A stretch of 64,000 nt of DNA from 2-02-FULL-47-50 sp964479045. GTDB lineage: Bacteria > Pseudomonadota > Gammaproteobacteria > Eutrophobiales > Eutrophobiaceae. The notes beneath the pieces are model-generated. The model was not told the origin of the DNA, ran no database searches, and saw only the letters and a program-made list of their open reading frames with translations. Positions 24,743-34,857 of the stretch are shown here, piece by piece. The DNA lies in contig CAYZJI010000011.1 in the NCBI GenBank assembly GCA_964479045.1, positions 1 through 64,000 on the forward strand, written 5' to 3'. The first letter of the stretch is position 1; every line of letters starts with the position of its first letter. A program made the translations under genes and the position numbers.

Positions 24743-26026
24743 ATGAGCGCAAACGCAAAACTCATCCTGGAAGGCAAGGAATACGATCTGCCGGTCGTCA
24801 TTGGCTCGGAAGGTGAAAAGGCGATCGATATCACCCAACTCAGAGGCAAAACCGGCTATATCACGCTGGACTCCGGTTACATGAATACCGGGGCCACCCG
24901 TAGCGCCATCACTTTTCTGGATGGTGAGCAGGGCATCCTGCGGTACCGGGGCATCCCCATTGAACAACTGGCCGAGAATTCCACATTTGTGGAAACCAGT
25001 TATCTGCTGATTTATGGTGAACTGCCGAACAAGTCCCAGCTCCAGCATTTCTCCCAGTTACTGTCCAATCACAGCATGATCCACGAAGACATGAAGCATT
25101 TCTTCGATGGCTATCCGGTTACCGCGCATCCCATGGCCATTCTGTCGTCCATGGTGAACTCATTGTCCGCGTATTACCCGGAATCACTGAACGTATTTGA
25201 AAACATTGAGGTGCAATCCACCCGCCTGCTCTCCAAACTGCGCACAATTGCGGCGTTCAGCTACAAGAAGAGCATCGGTAAGCCGATTATGTATCCGCTC
25301 AATCATCTGAGCTATTGCGCCAACTTTCTGCACATGATGTATGCCGTACCGTCCGAGCCGTATGAAGTGGATCCGGACATGGTCAAGGCATTGAACATGC
25401 TGTTGATCCTGCATGCCGATCATGAACAGAACTGTTCTACATCCACGGTAAGGTTATGCGGTTCCAGCTTGCCGAACCTGTATACCACCATCAGCGCGGG
25501 AATCAGTGCGCTGTGGGGGCCGTTGCATGGCGGCGCCAATCAGGAAGTCATTGAAATGCTGCAGAAACTGCAGGAAAGCGGAATGAATCCCAAGGAATAT
25601 CTGGCCAAAGTAAAAGATAAATCAGCCAACATCCGCCTCATGGGCTTTGGTCATCGCGTCTACAAGAACTATGATCCGCGCGCCAAGATCCTGAAGCGTA
25701 TGACCGGCGTCATCCTCGGCAAAAAAGGCATCAGCGATCCGTTGCTGGACATTGCCCAGGAACTGGAAGCTGCTGCACTGGCCGATTCCTATTTCGTCGA
25801 GCGCAAGCTGTATCCGAACGTGGACTTCTACAGCGGTATCCTCTACAAGGCCATGGGCATTCCTATCAATATGTTCACTGTGATGTTCGCCATCGGCCGC
25901 CTGCCCGGCTGGATTGCGCACTGGAAGGAAATGATGGAAGACCCGGACCGCAAGATTGGCCGTCCGCGCCAGATCTATACGGGCTACACCGAACGTCCCT
26001 ACGTGGCGATGGATGCACGGAAATAA
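24743..26026 (+). CDS. gltA: Citrate synthase
   Basis: Condenses acetyl-CoA with oxaloacetate to enter the TCA cycle. The 427 residues are the length of the hexameric, NADH-sensitive gram-negative type. Catalytic segments are visible: ILHADHEQNCSTSTVRLCGSS (His of the GSSLPN helix region), GFGHRVYKNYDPRA (second catalytic His), and the late NVDFYSGILYKAMGIP with the Asp. The N-terminal beta domain (AKLILEGKEYDLPVV) is the NADH-binding part. Start ATG has a weak GGG site. The gene has a 295-base upstream region with an unusual structured leader and appears monocistronic. Confidence 0.97.
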   Translation: MSANAKLILEGKEYDLPVVIGSEGEKAIDITQLRGKTGYITLDSGYMNTGATRSAITFLDGEQGILRYRGIPIEQLAENSTFVETSYLLIYGELPNKSQLQHFSQLLSNHSMIHEDMKHFFDGYPVTAHPMAILSSMVNSLSAYYPESLNVFENIEVQSTRLLSKLRTIAAFSYKKSIGKPIMYPLNHLSYCANFLHMMYAVPSEPYEVDPDMVKALNMLLILHADHEQNCSTSTVRLCGSSLPNLYTTISAGISALWGPLHGGANQEVIEMLQKLQESGMNPKEYLAKVKDKSANIRLMGFGHRVYKNYDPRAKILKRMTGVILGKKGISDPLLDIAQELEAAALADSYFVERKLYPNVDFYSGILYKAMGIPINMFTVMFAIGRLPGWIAHWKEMMEDPDRKIGRPRQIYTGYTERPYVAMDARK

Positions 26027-26077
26027 CAGCAGTTGCAAACAGCTATTTTTAAACTGTTTGATATAACGCAATTTCAG

Positions 26078-26143
26078 AACCGGTATGCATGGTAACGTGG
26101 CCGGGATTAGAATAATCCCCCATGACACACATGCATACCGGTT
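26078..26143 (+). promoter_or_regulatory. Inverted repeat enclosing the start of the RND efflux operon
   Basis: AACCGGTATGCATG (26078-26091) and CATGCATACCGGTT (26130-26143) are perfect 14-base complements. Inside, GGGATT-AGAAT-AATCCC (26103-26119) forms a second hairpin that ends two bases before the ATG at 26122. The right arm lies in the coding sequence and contains the second in-frame ATG (26131). Neither ATG has a Shine-Dalgarno. The structure could control translation, act as a terminator of gltA readthrough, or be a DNA operator. Confidence 0.55.
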
Positions 26144-27228
26144 TTGTATTTTTAATCGCCTTATTACTGTCCCAATCAGTCAATTCGGCTGAGCTGATAG
26201 CCCTGTCCCCGCAGCAACGGGACAACCTTGGCATTCATACGGCCACGCTCAAACCGTCGTCTGATGTAAAAAGCATGAGTCTGCCTGCCCTGACAGTCGT
26301 CCCCAATGATCAACTGCACATAATCAGCACCCAGCAATCCGGGTTGATAACACAGCTTTATGTTGTGGAAGGAAATGAAGTTGCCATGGGACAGGATTTG
26401 CTCAAGGTTCAAAGTTCGGATTATCTGGAGTTGCAACGTGATTACCTGCAATTACTGTCCAGATTCAATCTGGTTGAGAATAGTTACAACAAGGCCCGCA
26501 CTGCATTAAATGAAGGAATCATGTCTGAAGAAAAACTGCTCGGCATTCAAAGTGAATTTAATGAGCTCCTAGCTGCGCGTAACCAGAAACGCGAAGCGCT
26601 GAAATTGTCCGGCCTCACCCCGGAAGAATTGAATGAACTGGAAAAAACCAGAATGCTAGTCAGTGACTTCATTATCCGTTCACCCATAGAAGGCGTGGTG
26701 CTTGAACAACTGGCTTCAGCCGGCGAAAGGGTTGATGCGGCAACCCCGATTTACAAGGTAGGCAAGCTGAAACCGCTCTGGATTGAAATTCATGTGCCGC
26801 TTCCATTAATAAAAAATTCACAGATAGGAAATGCGATCCATGTCCCAGAATATGGTGTCGATGGGAAAATTATCACCATCGGCAAACAGATACATGATGC
26901 CGATCAGGGCATCATGATCCGCGCAGTGGTTGACGAAGGCGCTGAAAAACTGCGTCCCGGCCAGTTTGTACAAGCACAGATCATGACTGAAAACGGTGGC
27001 TCTTCAGTTTATTTTGAAGCAGACAAGAATGCACTCATTTATACAGGCAATAAATCCTATGTGTTTGTTAAACGTGATAACGGATTTCAACCTGTAGAAG
27101 TAACTGTTATCTCCCGGACCGGAAATTCAGCTGTCATATCCGGTAATCTGGATGAAGATGCAAAAATTGCAGTCACCGGCACCTCTGCGCTGAAAGCGAT
27201 CATGACCGGCATGGGGGGCGAAGATTAA
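26122..27228 (+). CDS. RND efflux periplasmic adaptor (CzcB/CusB-like)
   Basis: Membrane-fusion protein that links an RND pump to an outer-membrane channel. 368 residues: a signal peptide (MTHMHTGFVFLIALLLSQSVNSA), a beta-barrel segment, a lipoyl half (LYVVEGNEVAMGQDLLKVQS), an alpha-hairpin (residues 95-180), the second lipoyl half (FIIRSPIEGVVLEQLASAGERV), and a C-terminal membrane-proximal domain with RPGQFVQAQIM. There is no His/Met-rich metal-binding extension. The stop is immediately followed by the GTG of the pump gene. The actual start may be ATG 26131, which lies in the right arm of the inverted repeat. Confidence 0.9.
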   Translation: MTHMHTGFVFLIALLLSQSVNSAELIALSPQQRDNLGIHTATLKPSSDVKSMSLPALTVVPNDQLHIISTQQSGLITQLYVVEGNEVAMGQDLLKVQSSDYLELQRDYLQLLSRFNLVENSYNKARTALNEGIMSEEKLLGIQSEFNELLAARNQKREALKLSGLTPEELNELEKTRMLVSDFIIRSPIEGVVLEQLASAGERVDAATPIYKVGKLKPLWIEIHVPLPLIKNSQIGNAIHVPEYGVDGKIITIGKQIHDADQGIMIRAVVDEGAEKLRPGQFVQAQIMTENGGSSVYFEADKNALIYTGNKSYVFVKRDNGFQPVEVTVISRTGNSAVISGNLDEDAKIAVTGTSALKAIMTGMGGED

Positions 27229-30200
27229 GTGTTGTCCGCACTGGTACGTTTTTCCCTTGCGCAACGTCTGGTCATTATCCTGTTAGCTATAGTGGTAATT
27301 GCCGGTGGCTGGTATTCATTACGGCAGATTCCAATCGATGCTTTTCCGGATGTATCCACTACACAGGTCAAAATAATCATCAAGGCCCCGGGCATGACCC
27401 CGGCCGAGGTGGAATCCCGCATTACTGCGCCGATCGAGGTGGAAATGCTCGGCATACCCAACCAGATCATGCTGCGCTCCATTTCCAAATATGCGCTGGC
27501 GGACATCACGGTTGATTTCACTGATGCAACCGATATCTACTGGGCACGGCAACAGGTCTCGGAACGGCTCAGCGCAATCCGGAATGAATTGCCGCAGGAC
27601 ATTGAAGGCGGTCTCGCCCCCATCACCACGCCGCTCAGTGAAATGTTCATGTTCACCATCAGCGGCGGCGGACTTACTCTTAAAGAACATCGTGACTTGC
27701 TGGACTGGGTGATACGCCCTGCTCTGCGGACAGTCACCGGAGTTGCTGATGTGAATTCACTCGGTGGTTATGTCAAAACCTACGAAGTGATTCCGGACAA
27801 TGCCGCGCTCTATGCACATGGCGTCACCTACAATCAGCTCCGCGATGCCTTGCTGGAAAACAATCGCAATGATGGCGCAGGACGTCTGGAAGAAGGTGAA
27901 GAATCATTGCTGGTCAGAACCGAAGGACGTCTTGAAACCATGGATGATATTGCCTCCATCGTCGTCAAATCTGATCCACTTGAACCTGTGCACGTGCGAG
28001 ATGTGGCGGAAATAAATCTGGGGGCTCTCACCCGTTATGGCGCAGTGACACACAGTGGTCAGGGTGAAATCGTCCAGGGTCTGGTGCTCGGATTAAGGGG
28101 CGCCAATGCCCGGCAACTGATCAAGGGAGTTAAAGCCAAACTTGATGAATTGCAACCGCAATTGCCTGAAGGAGTAACCATCAATCCGTTTTATGATCGC
28201 AGCAAGCTTGTTGATCGCGCCATATCCACTGTCACCCGCGCCCTGATAGAAGCCATCATCCTGGTCCTGGTCCTGCTGGTTTTGCTGCTGGGTAATTTGC
28301 GTGCGGCCCTCGCCGTTGCACTGGTCCTGCCAATGGCATCACTGACCACATTCATATTAATGAATTATTTCGGGATATCCGCCAACCTGATGAGTCTTGG
28401 GGGATTGGCCATTGCCATTGGCATGCTGGTCGATGCGGCAGTCGTGGTCGTGGAAAATATCGTAAATCATATTCATGAATCACATGATGATCAGAGTACG
28501 CATATGCTGGAACTCGTCAATCGCTCGGTTTCGGAAGTGATTGTTCCAGTCACTACAGGCATATTGATCATCATGGTGGTATTCCTGCCCCTGCTGACCC
28601 TGCAAGGGCTGGAAGGAAAACTTTTCAAACCGGTGGCCATTACCATCATCATGGCACTGGGCGCATCATTATTGCTATCCATGACTGTGATCCCGGTGCT
28701 GGCTTCTGTTCTGCTTAAACGCATACCGCATACCGAACCTTTTATAATCCAGGCCCTGCATCGTGTGTATGGAAAAATTCTGGGCTGGTGTCTGAAAAAA
28801 TCCGGGATCGTATTACTGGCATCCGCAGCCTTGCTGGCCATCAGCATTCTGGTTTATTTTCATTTGGGAAAGATTTTTCTGCCCACCATGGATGAAGGTA
28901 ATCTCATCATCCAGACTGAAAAACTCCCTTCCATTAATCTGAACAGTTCCACTGCGCTCGATACCCGTGTCCAGCAGCAATTGCTGGCACAGGTACCCGA
29001 AGTCAAAGAAATATTTGCCCGTGTCGGCTCGGATGAAATCGGCCTTGATCCCATGGGCCTGAACCAGACGGACATGTTTTTGGTGCTGGATGATCCGGAT
29101 AACTGGCAAGTGGATAGCAAGGAAGCCCTGATCGCCAAACTGCGCGACGTTATGGAACAGTTTCCGGGACTGGTATTTGCATTTACCCAACCCATTGAAA
29201 TGCGTGTATCAGAAATGCTGACCGGTGTGCGGGGTGATGTTGCCATTAAAATCTTCGGGCCGGACCTCCACCAGTTGGCTGAACTGGCCAACCAGATTGC
29301 TGAACTCATGGGCAAGATCGATGGCGCTGAAGATGTCTACACCACGCAGAATGAAGGCGTACAATATTACAGCGTCCGTATCGATCGCCAGGCTCTGGGT
29401 AGATTTGGATTGAATGTCAATCATCTCGAAGAATTCCTGCGCGCCCAGATCGAAGGCAGTGAAGTCGGGTTAATCTATGAAGGTGATCGCCGGGTACCGC
29501 TGGTGATTCGGGGCAACAGTAAATTGCGGCAGTCACCGGCGGAATTTGCCAATCTCATGCTGACCCTCCCCGATGGCCGTAATATTCCCATATCACTGGT
29601 TGCCACACTGGAGCGTGTTGAAGGCCCGGTCTTGATCCAGCGTGAACGTGGCCGACGGATCTCGGTCGTCATTACCAACGTCTCCGGCCGTGATCTGGTG
29701 GGGTTTGTGGATGAGGCGCGGCAAAAAGTTGCCGAACAGATCACCCTGCCAGCAAATTATTCCATTGAGTGGGGCGGACAGTTCGAAAACCAGCAGCGGG
29801 CCGCCGCCCGTTTGTCGCTGGTCATCCCGGTCTCGCTGGGATTGATTTTCCTTTTACTGTTTTCAACTTTTCATTCCATAAAGCAGTCCATCCTTGTGCT
29901 CAGCAATGTCCCGTTTGCGATGGTGGGCGGCATCCTGTCCTTGTGGGTGGCGGGCGAATATCTGTCTGTGCCCGCTTCTGTGGGATTTATTGCCTTGCTG
30001 GGCATCGCCGTATTAAACGGCGTGGTGCTCATGAGTCATTTTAATTTCCTGTCTGCACAAGGCATGAACATTCATCAAGTGGTCATTGAAGGCACGCAAC
30101 GCCGCCTGCGCCCGGTATTGATGACCGCCAGCATTGCCGCCTGCGCGCTGATTCCCCTGTTGTTTGCCACCGGCCCCGGTTCGGAAATCCAGCGGCCACT

Positions 30201-30294
30201 GGCCATCGTCGTGATAGGCGGATTGATTACATCAACCGCATTAACCCTGATTCTGCTCCCGATCCTCTATATCCGTTTCTGCAAGCCGGAATAA
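27229..30294 (+). CDS. Heavy-metal-type RND efflux permease (CzcA/CusA family)
   Basis: Inner-membrane proton-driven pump, 1021 residues, with the usual 12 helices and two large periplasmic loops. It carries the HME family marks IPIDAFPDVSTTQVKI at the N terminus and, in TM4, GGLAIAIGMLVDAAVVVVEN with the proton-relay Asp. This TM4 form (VDAA rather than DGA) resembles the monovalent-metal (Cu/Ag) and unassigned HME groups more than the Zn/Co/Cd CzcA group. PIEMRVSEMLTGVRGDVAIKIFG is the porter motif. Start is GTG directly after the adaptor stop. No outer-membrane factor gene is present in the operon, so a shared TolC-like channel is likely. Confidence 0.9.
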   Translation: MLSALVRFSLAQRLVIILLAIVVIAGGWYSLRQIPIDAFPDVSTTQVKIIIKAPGMTPAEVESRITAPIEVEMLGIPNQIMLRSISKYALADITVDFTDATDIYWARQQVSERLSAIRNELPQDIEGGLAPITTPLSEMFMFTISGGGLTLKEHRDLLDWVIRPALRTVTGVADVNSLGGYVKTYEVIPDNAALYAHGVTYNQLRDALLENNRNDGAGRLEEGEESLLVRTEGRLETMDDIASIVVKSDPLEPVHVRDVAEINLGALTRYGAVTHSGQGEIVQGLVLGLRGANARQLIKGVKAKLDELQPQLPEGVTINPFYDRSKLVDRAISTVTRALIEAIILVLVLLVLLLGNLRAALAVALVLPMASLTTFILMNYFGISANLMSLGGLAIAIGMLVDAAVVVVENIVNHIHESHDDQSTHMLELVNRSVSEVIVPVTTGILIIMVVFLPLLTLQGLEGKLFKPVAITIIMALGASLLLSMTVIPVLASVLLKRIPHTEPFIIQALHRVYGKILGWCLKKSGIVLLASAALLAISILVYFHLGKIFLPTMDEGNLIIQTEKLPSINLNSSTALDTRVQQQLLAQVPEVKEIFARVGSDEIGLDPMGLNQTDMFLVLDDPDNWQVDSKEALIAKLRDVMEQFPGLVFAFTQPIEMRVSEMLTGVRGDVAIKIFGPDLHQLAELANQIAELMGKIDGAEDVYTTQNEGVQYYSVRIDRQALGRFGLNVNHLEEFLRAQIEGSEVGLIYEGDRRVPLVIRGNSKLRQSPAEFANLMLTLPDGRNIPISLVATLERVEGPVLIQRERGRRISVVITNVSGRDLVGFVDEARQKVAEQITLPANYSIEWGGQFENQQRAAARLSLVIPVSLGLIFLLLFSTFHSIKQSILVLSNVPFAMVGGILSLWVAGEYLSVPASVGFIALLGIAVLNGVVLMSHFNFLSAQGMNIHQVVIEGTQRRLRPVLMTASIAACALIPLLFATGPGSEIQRPLAIVVIGGLITSTALTLILLPILYIRFCKPE

Positions 30295-30385
30295 GCGGCG
30301 ATTCAGTGTTGTTATTTGCTGTCATGTACTTACAATACCCACTTTTTATTCATGACACCCGGCCCTGACGATCCTGTCCAGAGTG

Positions 30386-33300
30386 ATGACGAAACAGACC
30401 AGAATCACTGAACGCACCGCCCTCCTTGAGCAGGCGCTGAAGGAGCGCATCCTGCTGCTCGATGGCGCCATGGGCACCATGATCCAGACCTACAAACTGG
30501 GCGAACAGGATTACCGTGGCAAGCGCTTTGCCAAACACGGCCACGATCTCAAGGGCAATAACGAACTGCTGGTCATCACCCGCCCGGAGATCATCGAGGA
30601 AGTCCATACCCAATACTTCGAAGCCGGGTCAGACATTATCGAAACCAACACCTTCGGCGCGACCGCCCTCGCCCAGCAGGATTTCTTTATGCCCATTGAA
30701 GGCCGCAAAACCCAGGCCTTCTTTGATGAAGTGCTGGCGAATGAAGAGCTCCGCGTACTCATTCATGATCTGAACATCGAAGCCGCACGGGTGGCGCGCC
30801 GCGCCGCCGATAAAGTGGAGCAATCTTCCGGCACACCGAAATTTGTCGCCGGCGCCATCGGCCCGACCACTGTCAGTGCCTGTACCGTGGTGGATGTGAA
30901 CGATCCGGGTTTCCGTCCGATCAACTTCGCGCAATTGCGCAAAGCCTATGCGGAACAAACCCGCGCTTTGATTGAAGGCGGTGTCGATATCCTGCTGGTG
31001 GAAACCATCTTCGACACGCTCAATGCCAAGGCCGCGTTATTTGCCATTGATGAAATCTTTGAAGAGCTTGGCATCAAATTACCGATCATGATTTCCGGCA
31101 CGATTACCGATCGCGCCGGCCGTACACTCAGCGGACAGACCGTGGAAGCGTTCTGGAATTCCGTGCGGCATGCCAAACCCTTAAGCATCGGGCTCAACTG
31201 TGCGCTGGGTCCTGATCTCATGCGTCCATTCGTGGAAGAGCTTTCCAGCAAGGCGGATACGTATTTCTGTGCCTATCCGAATGCCGGGCTGCCCGATCCC
31301 TTATTGCCCACCGGTTTTCCGGAAACGCCGGAAACGCTCGCGCCACAATTACGCGAGTGGGCCGCATCCGGTTTTCTGAATATTGTCGGTGGCTGCTGTG
31401 GCACCACACCGCCGCACATCAAAGCCATGGCGGAACAGGTGCGCAATTTGCCGCCACGCAAAATCCCGAAAGTGCAACAGTATTGCCGCCTGAGTGGTCT
31501 TGAAGCACTTACCATTACGCCCGAAGCGAACTTTATTAACATCGGCGAACGTACCAACGTTGCTGGCTCACCGAAATTCGCGGAACTGATCAAATCCGGT
31601 CAATTCGAAGCGGCCGTTGAAGTTGCCAAGCAACAGGTGGAAAACGGCGCGCAGATCATCGACGTCTGTATGGATGAAGGCATGCTCGATTCCGAAGACT
31701 GCATGAACAAGTTCCTGAACCTGATTTCCGCGGAACCGGACATCGCGCGCGTACCGGTGATGATTGATTCATCAAAATGGACGGTGCTGGAAACCGGCCT
31801 GCAATGTCTGCAAGGCAAAGGCATTGTCAACTCGATCAGCCTCAAGGAAGGCGAAGAAAAATTTATAGAACACGCCAAACTCGTGAAGCGGTATGGCGCA
31901 GCCGTGGTCGTCATGGCCTTTGATGAAAAAGGCCAGGCTGATACCACCGAGCGCCGTTTCGATTTATGCAAACGCTCCTACGATATTCTCGTGAACAAAG
32001 TCGGTTTTCCGGCAGAAGATATTATTTTCGATCCGAATATCCTCACTGTCGCCACCGGCATGGAAGAACACAATAATTATGCCGTGTCTTTCTTCGAAGC
32101 CACGCGCCTTATCAAGGAACATTTACCACATGCCATGGTGAGTGGCGGCCTGAGCAACGTTTCATTCTCGTTCCGTGGCAATAACCCGGTGCGTGAAGCC
32201 ATGCATGCGGCATTTCTTTATCACGGTATACAGGCCGGGATGGACATGGGCATCGTCAATGCCGGGCAACTCGGTATCTATGATGAAATCGACAAAACCC
32301 TGCTCGAATATATCGAAGATGTGTTGCTGAACCGCCGTCCGGATGCGACCGATCGCCTGGTGGAATTTGCCGAAACTGTCAAAGCCGGTGCAGGAAAAGA
32401 TAAATCTGCAGAGCTTGAATGGCGCAAAGGCACAGTGCAGGAACGCCTTGCCCATGCACTGGTGAAAGGCATCACGGATTTTATTGAAGCGGATACCGAA
32501 GAAGCGCGTAAACAATACGACAAACCCCTGCAGGTGATTGAAGGCCCGCTGATGGATGGCATGAACATCGTCGGCGATCTGTTCGGCGCGGGCAAAATGT
32601 TCCTGCCACAGGTGGTGAAGAGCGCGCGCGTCATGAAAAAGGCCGTGGCGTGGCTCATTCCATTCATCGAAGAAGAAAAACTCAAATCGGGTGATGCGGG
32701 CAAGAACAACGGCAAAATCGTCATGGCCACTGTCAAAGGTGACGTGCACGACATCGGCAAGAACATTGTCGGCGTGGTACTGCAATGTAATAACTTCGAG
32801 GTCATTGATCTGGGCGTCATGGTGCCGTGCGAAAAAATCCTGCAAACCGCCAAAGATGAAAAAGCCGACATTATCGGCCTCTCCGGCCTCATCACACCTT
32901 CGCTGGATGAGATGGTGCATGTGGCGAAAGAAATGCAGCGGCAGGATTTCAAATTGCCGTTATTAATTGGCGGCGCCACCACTTCGCGCATGCATACTGC
33001 GGTAAAAATTGAACCACAATATAAAGAACCCGTGATACACGTTAAAGATGCTTCACGTGCGGTGGGTGTGGCACAAAACCTGGTGAGTAAACTCACCAAA
33101 GATGACTTCGTGCAAAAAACCCGTGAGGAGTATGTCACCCTGCGCGAACGCCACAAGGCCAAGCAACAAAAGATCGACTGGCTCACGCTGGACGAAGCCC
33201 GGCATAATCGCCAGCCCACGCATTGGCGTGACTACGATCCGCCCGTGCCGAAACAACTCGGCATTAAAGTGTTCGAGGATTATCCATTGGATGATCTGGT

Positions 33301-34174
33301 GCCGTATATCGACTGGACACCGTTCTTTGTCGCATGGGAACTCGCGGGTAAATACCCGCGCATCCTGAGTGATGAAGTGGTCGGCAAGGAAGCGACCAAA
33401 CTGTATAACGATGCCAAAGCCATGCTGGATAAAGTCGTTAAGGAAAAATGGATCAGCGCCCGTGGTGTGATTGGCCTGTTTCCGGCCAACTCCATCGGCC
33501 ATGATGACATCGAGATTTATACGAATGACAAACGCGATGGCCTGTTAATGACCACACATACATTGCGGCAACAGACCAAAAAGCCACCGGGGCAATTCAA
33601 CTATGCCCTCGCGGACTTCATCGCGCCCAAGGAAACCAAGGTGAAAGATTATATTGGTGCGTTTGCGGTCGCGACCGGCTTTGAACTGGAACAACGCCTC
33701 GAACGCTATAAAAAGGACCACGACGATTACAGCGCCATCATGCTGAAAGCTTTGGCGGATCGGTTGGCCGAAGCCCTGGCTGAACGCATGCATCATCGCG
33801 TGCGTACGGAGTTCTGGGGTTATGCCGCCAGTGAAAAACTCGATAACGACGCTTTGATTGCCGAACGTTATCAGGGCATCCGCCCAGCCCCCGGCTATCC
33901 CGCCTGCCCGGACCACACGGAAAAACCGTTATTATGGAAACTCCTCGATGTGGAAAAGAACACCGGCATTATTCTCACCGAGAGCTATGCCATGTATCCC
34001 ACCGCCGCTGTCAGCGGCTTCTACTACTCGCACCCGGAATCCCGGTATTTCGGGGTTGGGCAGATCAACAAGGATCAAATGACCGATTACGCACACAGGA
34101 AAGGTGTAGAAATTCATCAAATGGAACGTTGGCTTTCGCCGAATTTGGGCTATGATCCAGAAGACTCAAATTAA
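30386..34174 (+). CDS. metH: Cobalamin-dependent methionine synthase MetH
   Basis: Makes methionine by moving the methyl group of methyl-tetrahydrofolate to homocysteine through B12. About 1262 residues with all four modules: the homocysteine domain with zinc cysteines (GLNCALG and VGGCCGTTPPHI), the pterin domain (NIGERTNVAGSPKF...), the B12 cap and B12-binding domain with GDVHDIGKNIV (the His that ligates cobalt), and the C-terminal SAM activation domain (RPAPGYPACPDH). The ATG was preferred to a GTG three bases upstream. It provides a consumer for the B12 uptake operon at 10.2-13.8 kb. No riboswitch is seen in its 90-base upstream region. Confidence 0.97.
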   Translation: MTKQTRITERTALLEQALKERILLLDGAMGTMIQTYKLGEQDYRGKRFAKHGHDLKGNNELLVITRPEIIEEVHTQYFEAGSDIIETNTFGATALAQQDFFMPIEGRKTQAFFDEVLANEELRVLIHDLNIEAARVARRAADKVEQSSGTPKFVAGAIGPTTVSACTVVDVNDPGFRPINFAQLRKAYAEQTRALIEGGVDILLVETIFDTLNAKAALFAIDEIFEELGIKLPIMISGTITDRAGRTLSGQTVEAFWNSVRHAKPLSIGLNCALGPDLMRPFVEELSSKADTYFCAYPNAGLPDPLLPTGFPETPETLAPQLREWAASGFLNIVGGCCGTTPPHIKAMAEQVRNLPPRKIPKVQQYCRLSGLEALTITPEANFINIGERTNVAGSPKFAELIKSGQFEAAVEVAKQQVENGAQIIDVCMDEGMLDSEDCMNKFLNLISAEPDIARVPVMIDSSKWTVLETGLQCLQGKGIVNSISLKEGEEKFIEHAKLVKRYGAAVVVMAFDEKGQADTTERRFDLCKRSYDILVNKVGFPAEDIIFDPNILTVATGMEEHNNYAVSFFEATRLIKEHLPHAMVSGGLSNVSFSFRGNNPVREAMHAAFLYHGIQAGMDMGIVNAGQLGIYDEIDKTLLEYIEDVLLNRRPDATDRLVEFAETVKAGAGKDKSAELEWRKGTVQERLAHALVKGITDFIEADTEEARKQYDKPLQVIEGPLMDGMNIVGDLFGAGKMFLPQVVKSARVMKKAVAWLIPFIEEEKLKSGDAGKNNGKIVMATVKGDVHDIGKNIVGVVLQCNNFEVIDLGVMVPCEKILQTAKDEKADIIGLSGLITPSLDEMVHVAKEMQRQDFKLPLLIGGATTSRMHTAVKIEPQYKEPVIHVKDASRAVGVAQNLVSKLTKDDFVQKTREEYVTLRERHKAKQQKIDWLTLDEARHNRQPTHWRDYDPPVPKQLGIKVFEDYPLDDLVPYIDWTPFFVAWELAGKYPRILSDEVVGKEATKLYNDAKAMLDKVVKEKWISARGVIGLFPANSIGHDDIEIYTNDKRDGLLMTTHTLRQQTKKPPGQFNYALADFIAPKETKVKDYIGAFAVATGFELEQRLERYKKDHDDYSAIMLKALADRLAEALAERMHHRVRTEFWGYAASEKLDNDALIAERYQGIRPAPGYPACPDHTEKPLLWKLLDVEKNTGIILTESYAMYPTAAVSGFYYSHPESRYFGVGQINKDQMTDYAHRKGVEIHQMERWLSPNLGYDPEDSN

Positions 34175-34200
34175 GGCGCTGGAGTGATTCAGAAAAATCC

Positions 34201-34250
34201 GGGGTCAGGTCTTGAATCTTGAATTTGTACAATCGGAGACAGACCACTAT
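34201..34250. repeat. Possible remnant of a REP-associated element
   Basis: The string GGGGTCAGGTCTTGAATCTT, with the loosely inverted GGAGACAGACCACT about 15 bases on, resembles sequences that flank REP-associated (Y1) transposase genes in proteobacteria. No transposase reading frame is present. It sits between the convergent metH and flavin-protein genes. This is a resemblance only. Confidence 0.3.
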
Positions 34251-34290
34251 TTTCCTACGTAGTTTGATTCTTTAAATTTTCTCCATAGTC

Positions 34291-34857
34291 TTATTCATCC
34301 AGTAAATTATTTGCCTTCGCCGCTACAAATTCCTCAACCGTATAACGCGGCGTGATGTGCTGGGGACAGTTGATGTCCCAGGCTTCAATATGAATGAGGA
34401 TCACCTGCTCCGGACTGGATTTGTACCTCGGATCGGCAAACTGCTGCAGGAGATCCGGGGCATTTTCTATCACTTCTGCAGTACCCCATAACTTGATGCG
34501 CTTGCGGTTCGGATAATCCATGAGGAACAGACAGACCTTGTTGTTTTCGGAGAGATTGCCCAGGGTGATGTACTGGCGATTACCGGTGAAATCCGCAAAG
34601 CCCAGCGTTCTTTCATCCACTACTTTAAGAAAACCTTTCGGGCCGCCACGGTGCTGGATGTACGGCTGGCCTTCCGCATTGACCGTGGCCATATAAAACG
34701 AATCGCGCTCACAGATGAACGCATCCAGCAGTGGTGTGACTGTGCTTTCCCAACTGCCGTACTGCTCCATGTGCGCATACATGTCACGCGATCCCTTGCG
34801 TTTCTGGGTCTGTTTCACTGTATTCGTAAAGGCAACATCACTGACATACTCTTTCAT
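34291..34857 (-). CDS. Pyridoxamine-5'-phosphate-oxidase-like flavin protein
   Basis: A 188-residue split-barrel flavin-binding protein. The core is FYMATVNAEGQPYIQHRGGPKGFLKVVD, followed by FADFTGNRQYITLGNLSENNKVCLFLMDYPNRKRIKLWGTAEV, which is the typical FMN-binding and dimer surface of the PNPOx-like group. The C-terminal WDINCPQHITPRYT is shared with the subgroup often called 'pyridoxamine 5'-phosphate oxidase family protein', which is not the pyridoxal enzyme itself. The natural substrate is unknown. It converges with metH and is transcribed alone; the start ATG could instead be at residue 26 (MYAHMEQYG). Confidence 0.82.
   Translation of the reverse strand: MKEYVSDVAFTNTVKQTQKRKGSRDMYAHMEQYGSWESTVTPLLDAFICERDSFYMATVNAEGQPYIQHRGGPKGFLKVVDERTLGFADFTGNRQYITLGNLSENNKVCLFLMDYPNRKRIKLWGTAEVIENAPDLLQQFADPRYKSSPEQVILIHIEAWDINCPQHITPRYTVEEFVAAKANNLLDE

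Noticed and set aside
32162..33219. Long minus-strand frames (252 and 313 codons)
   Set aside because: Fully antisense to metH; metH has all its domains, so these are codon-bias shadows.
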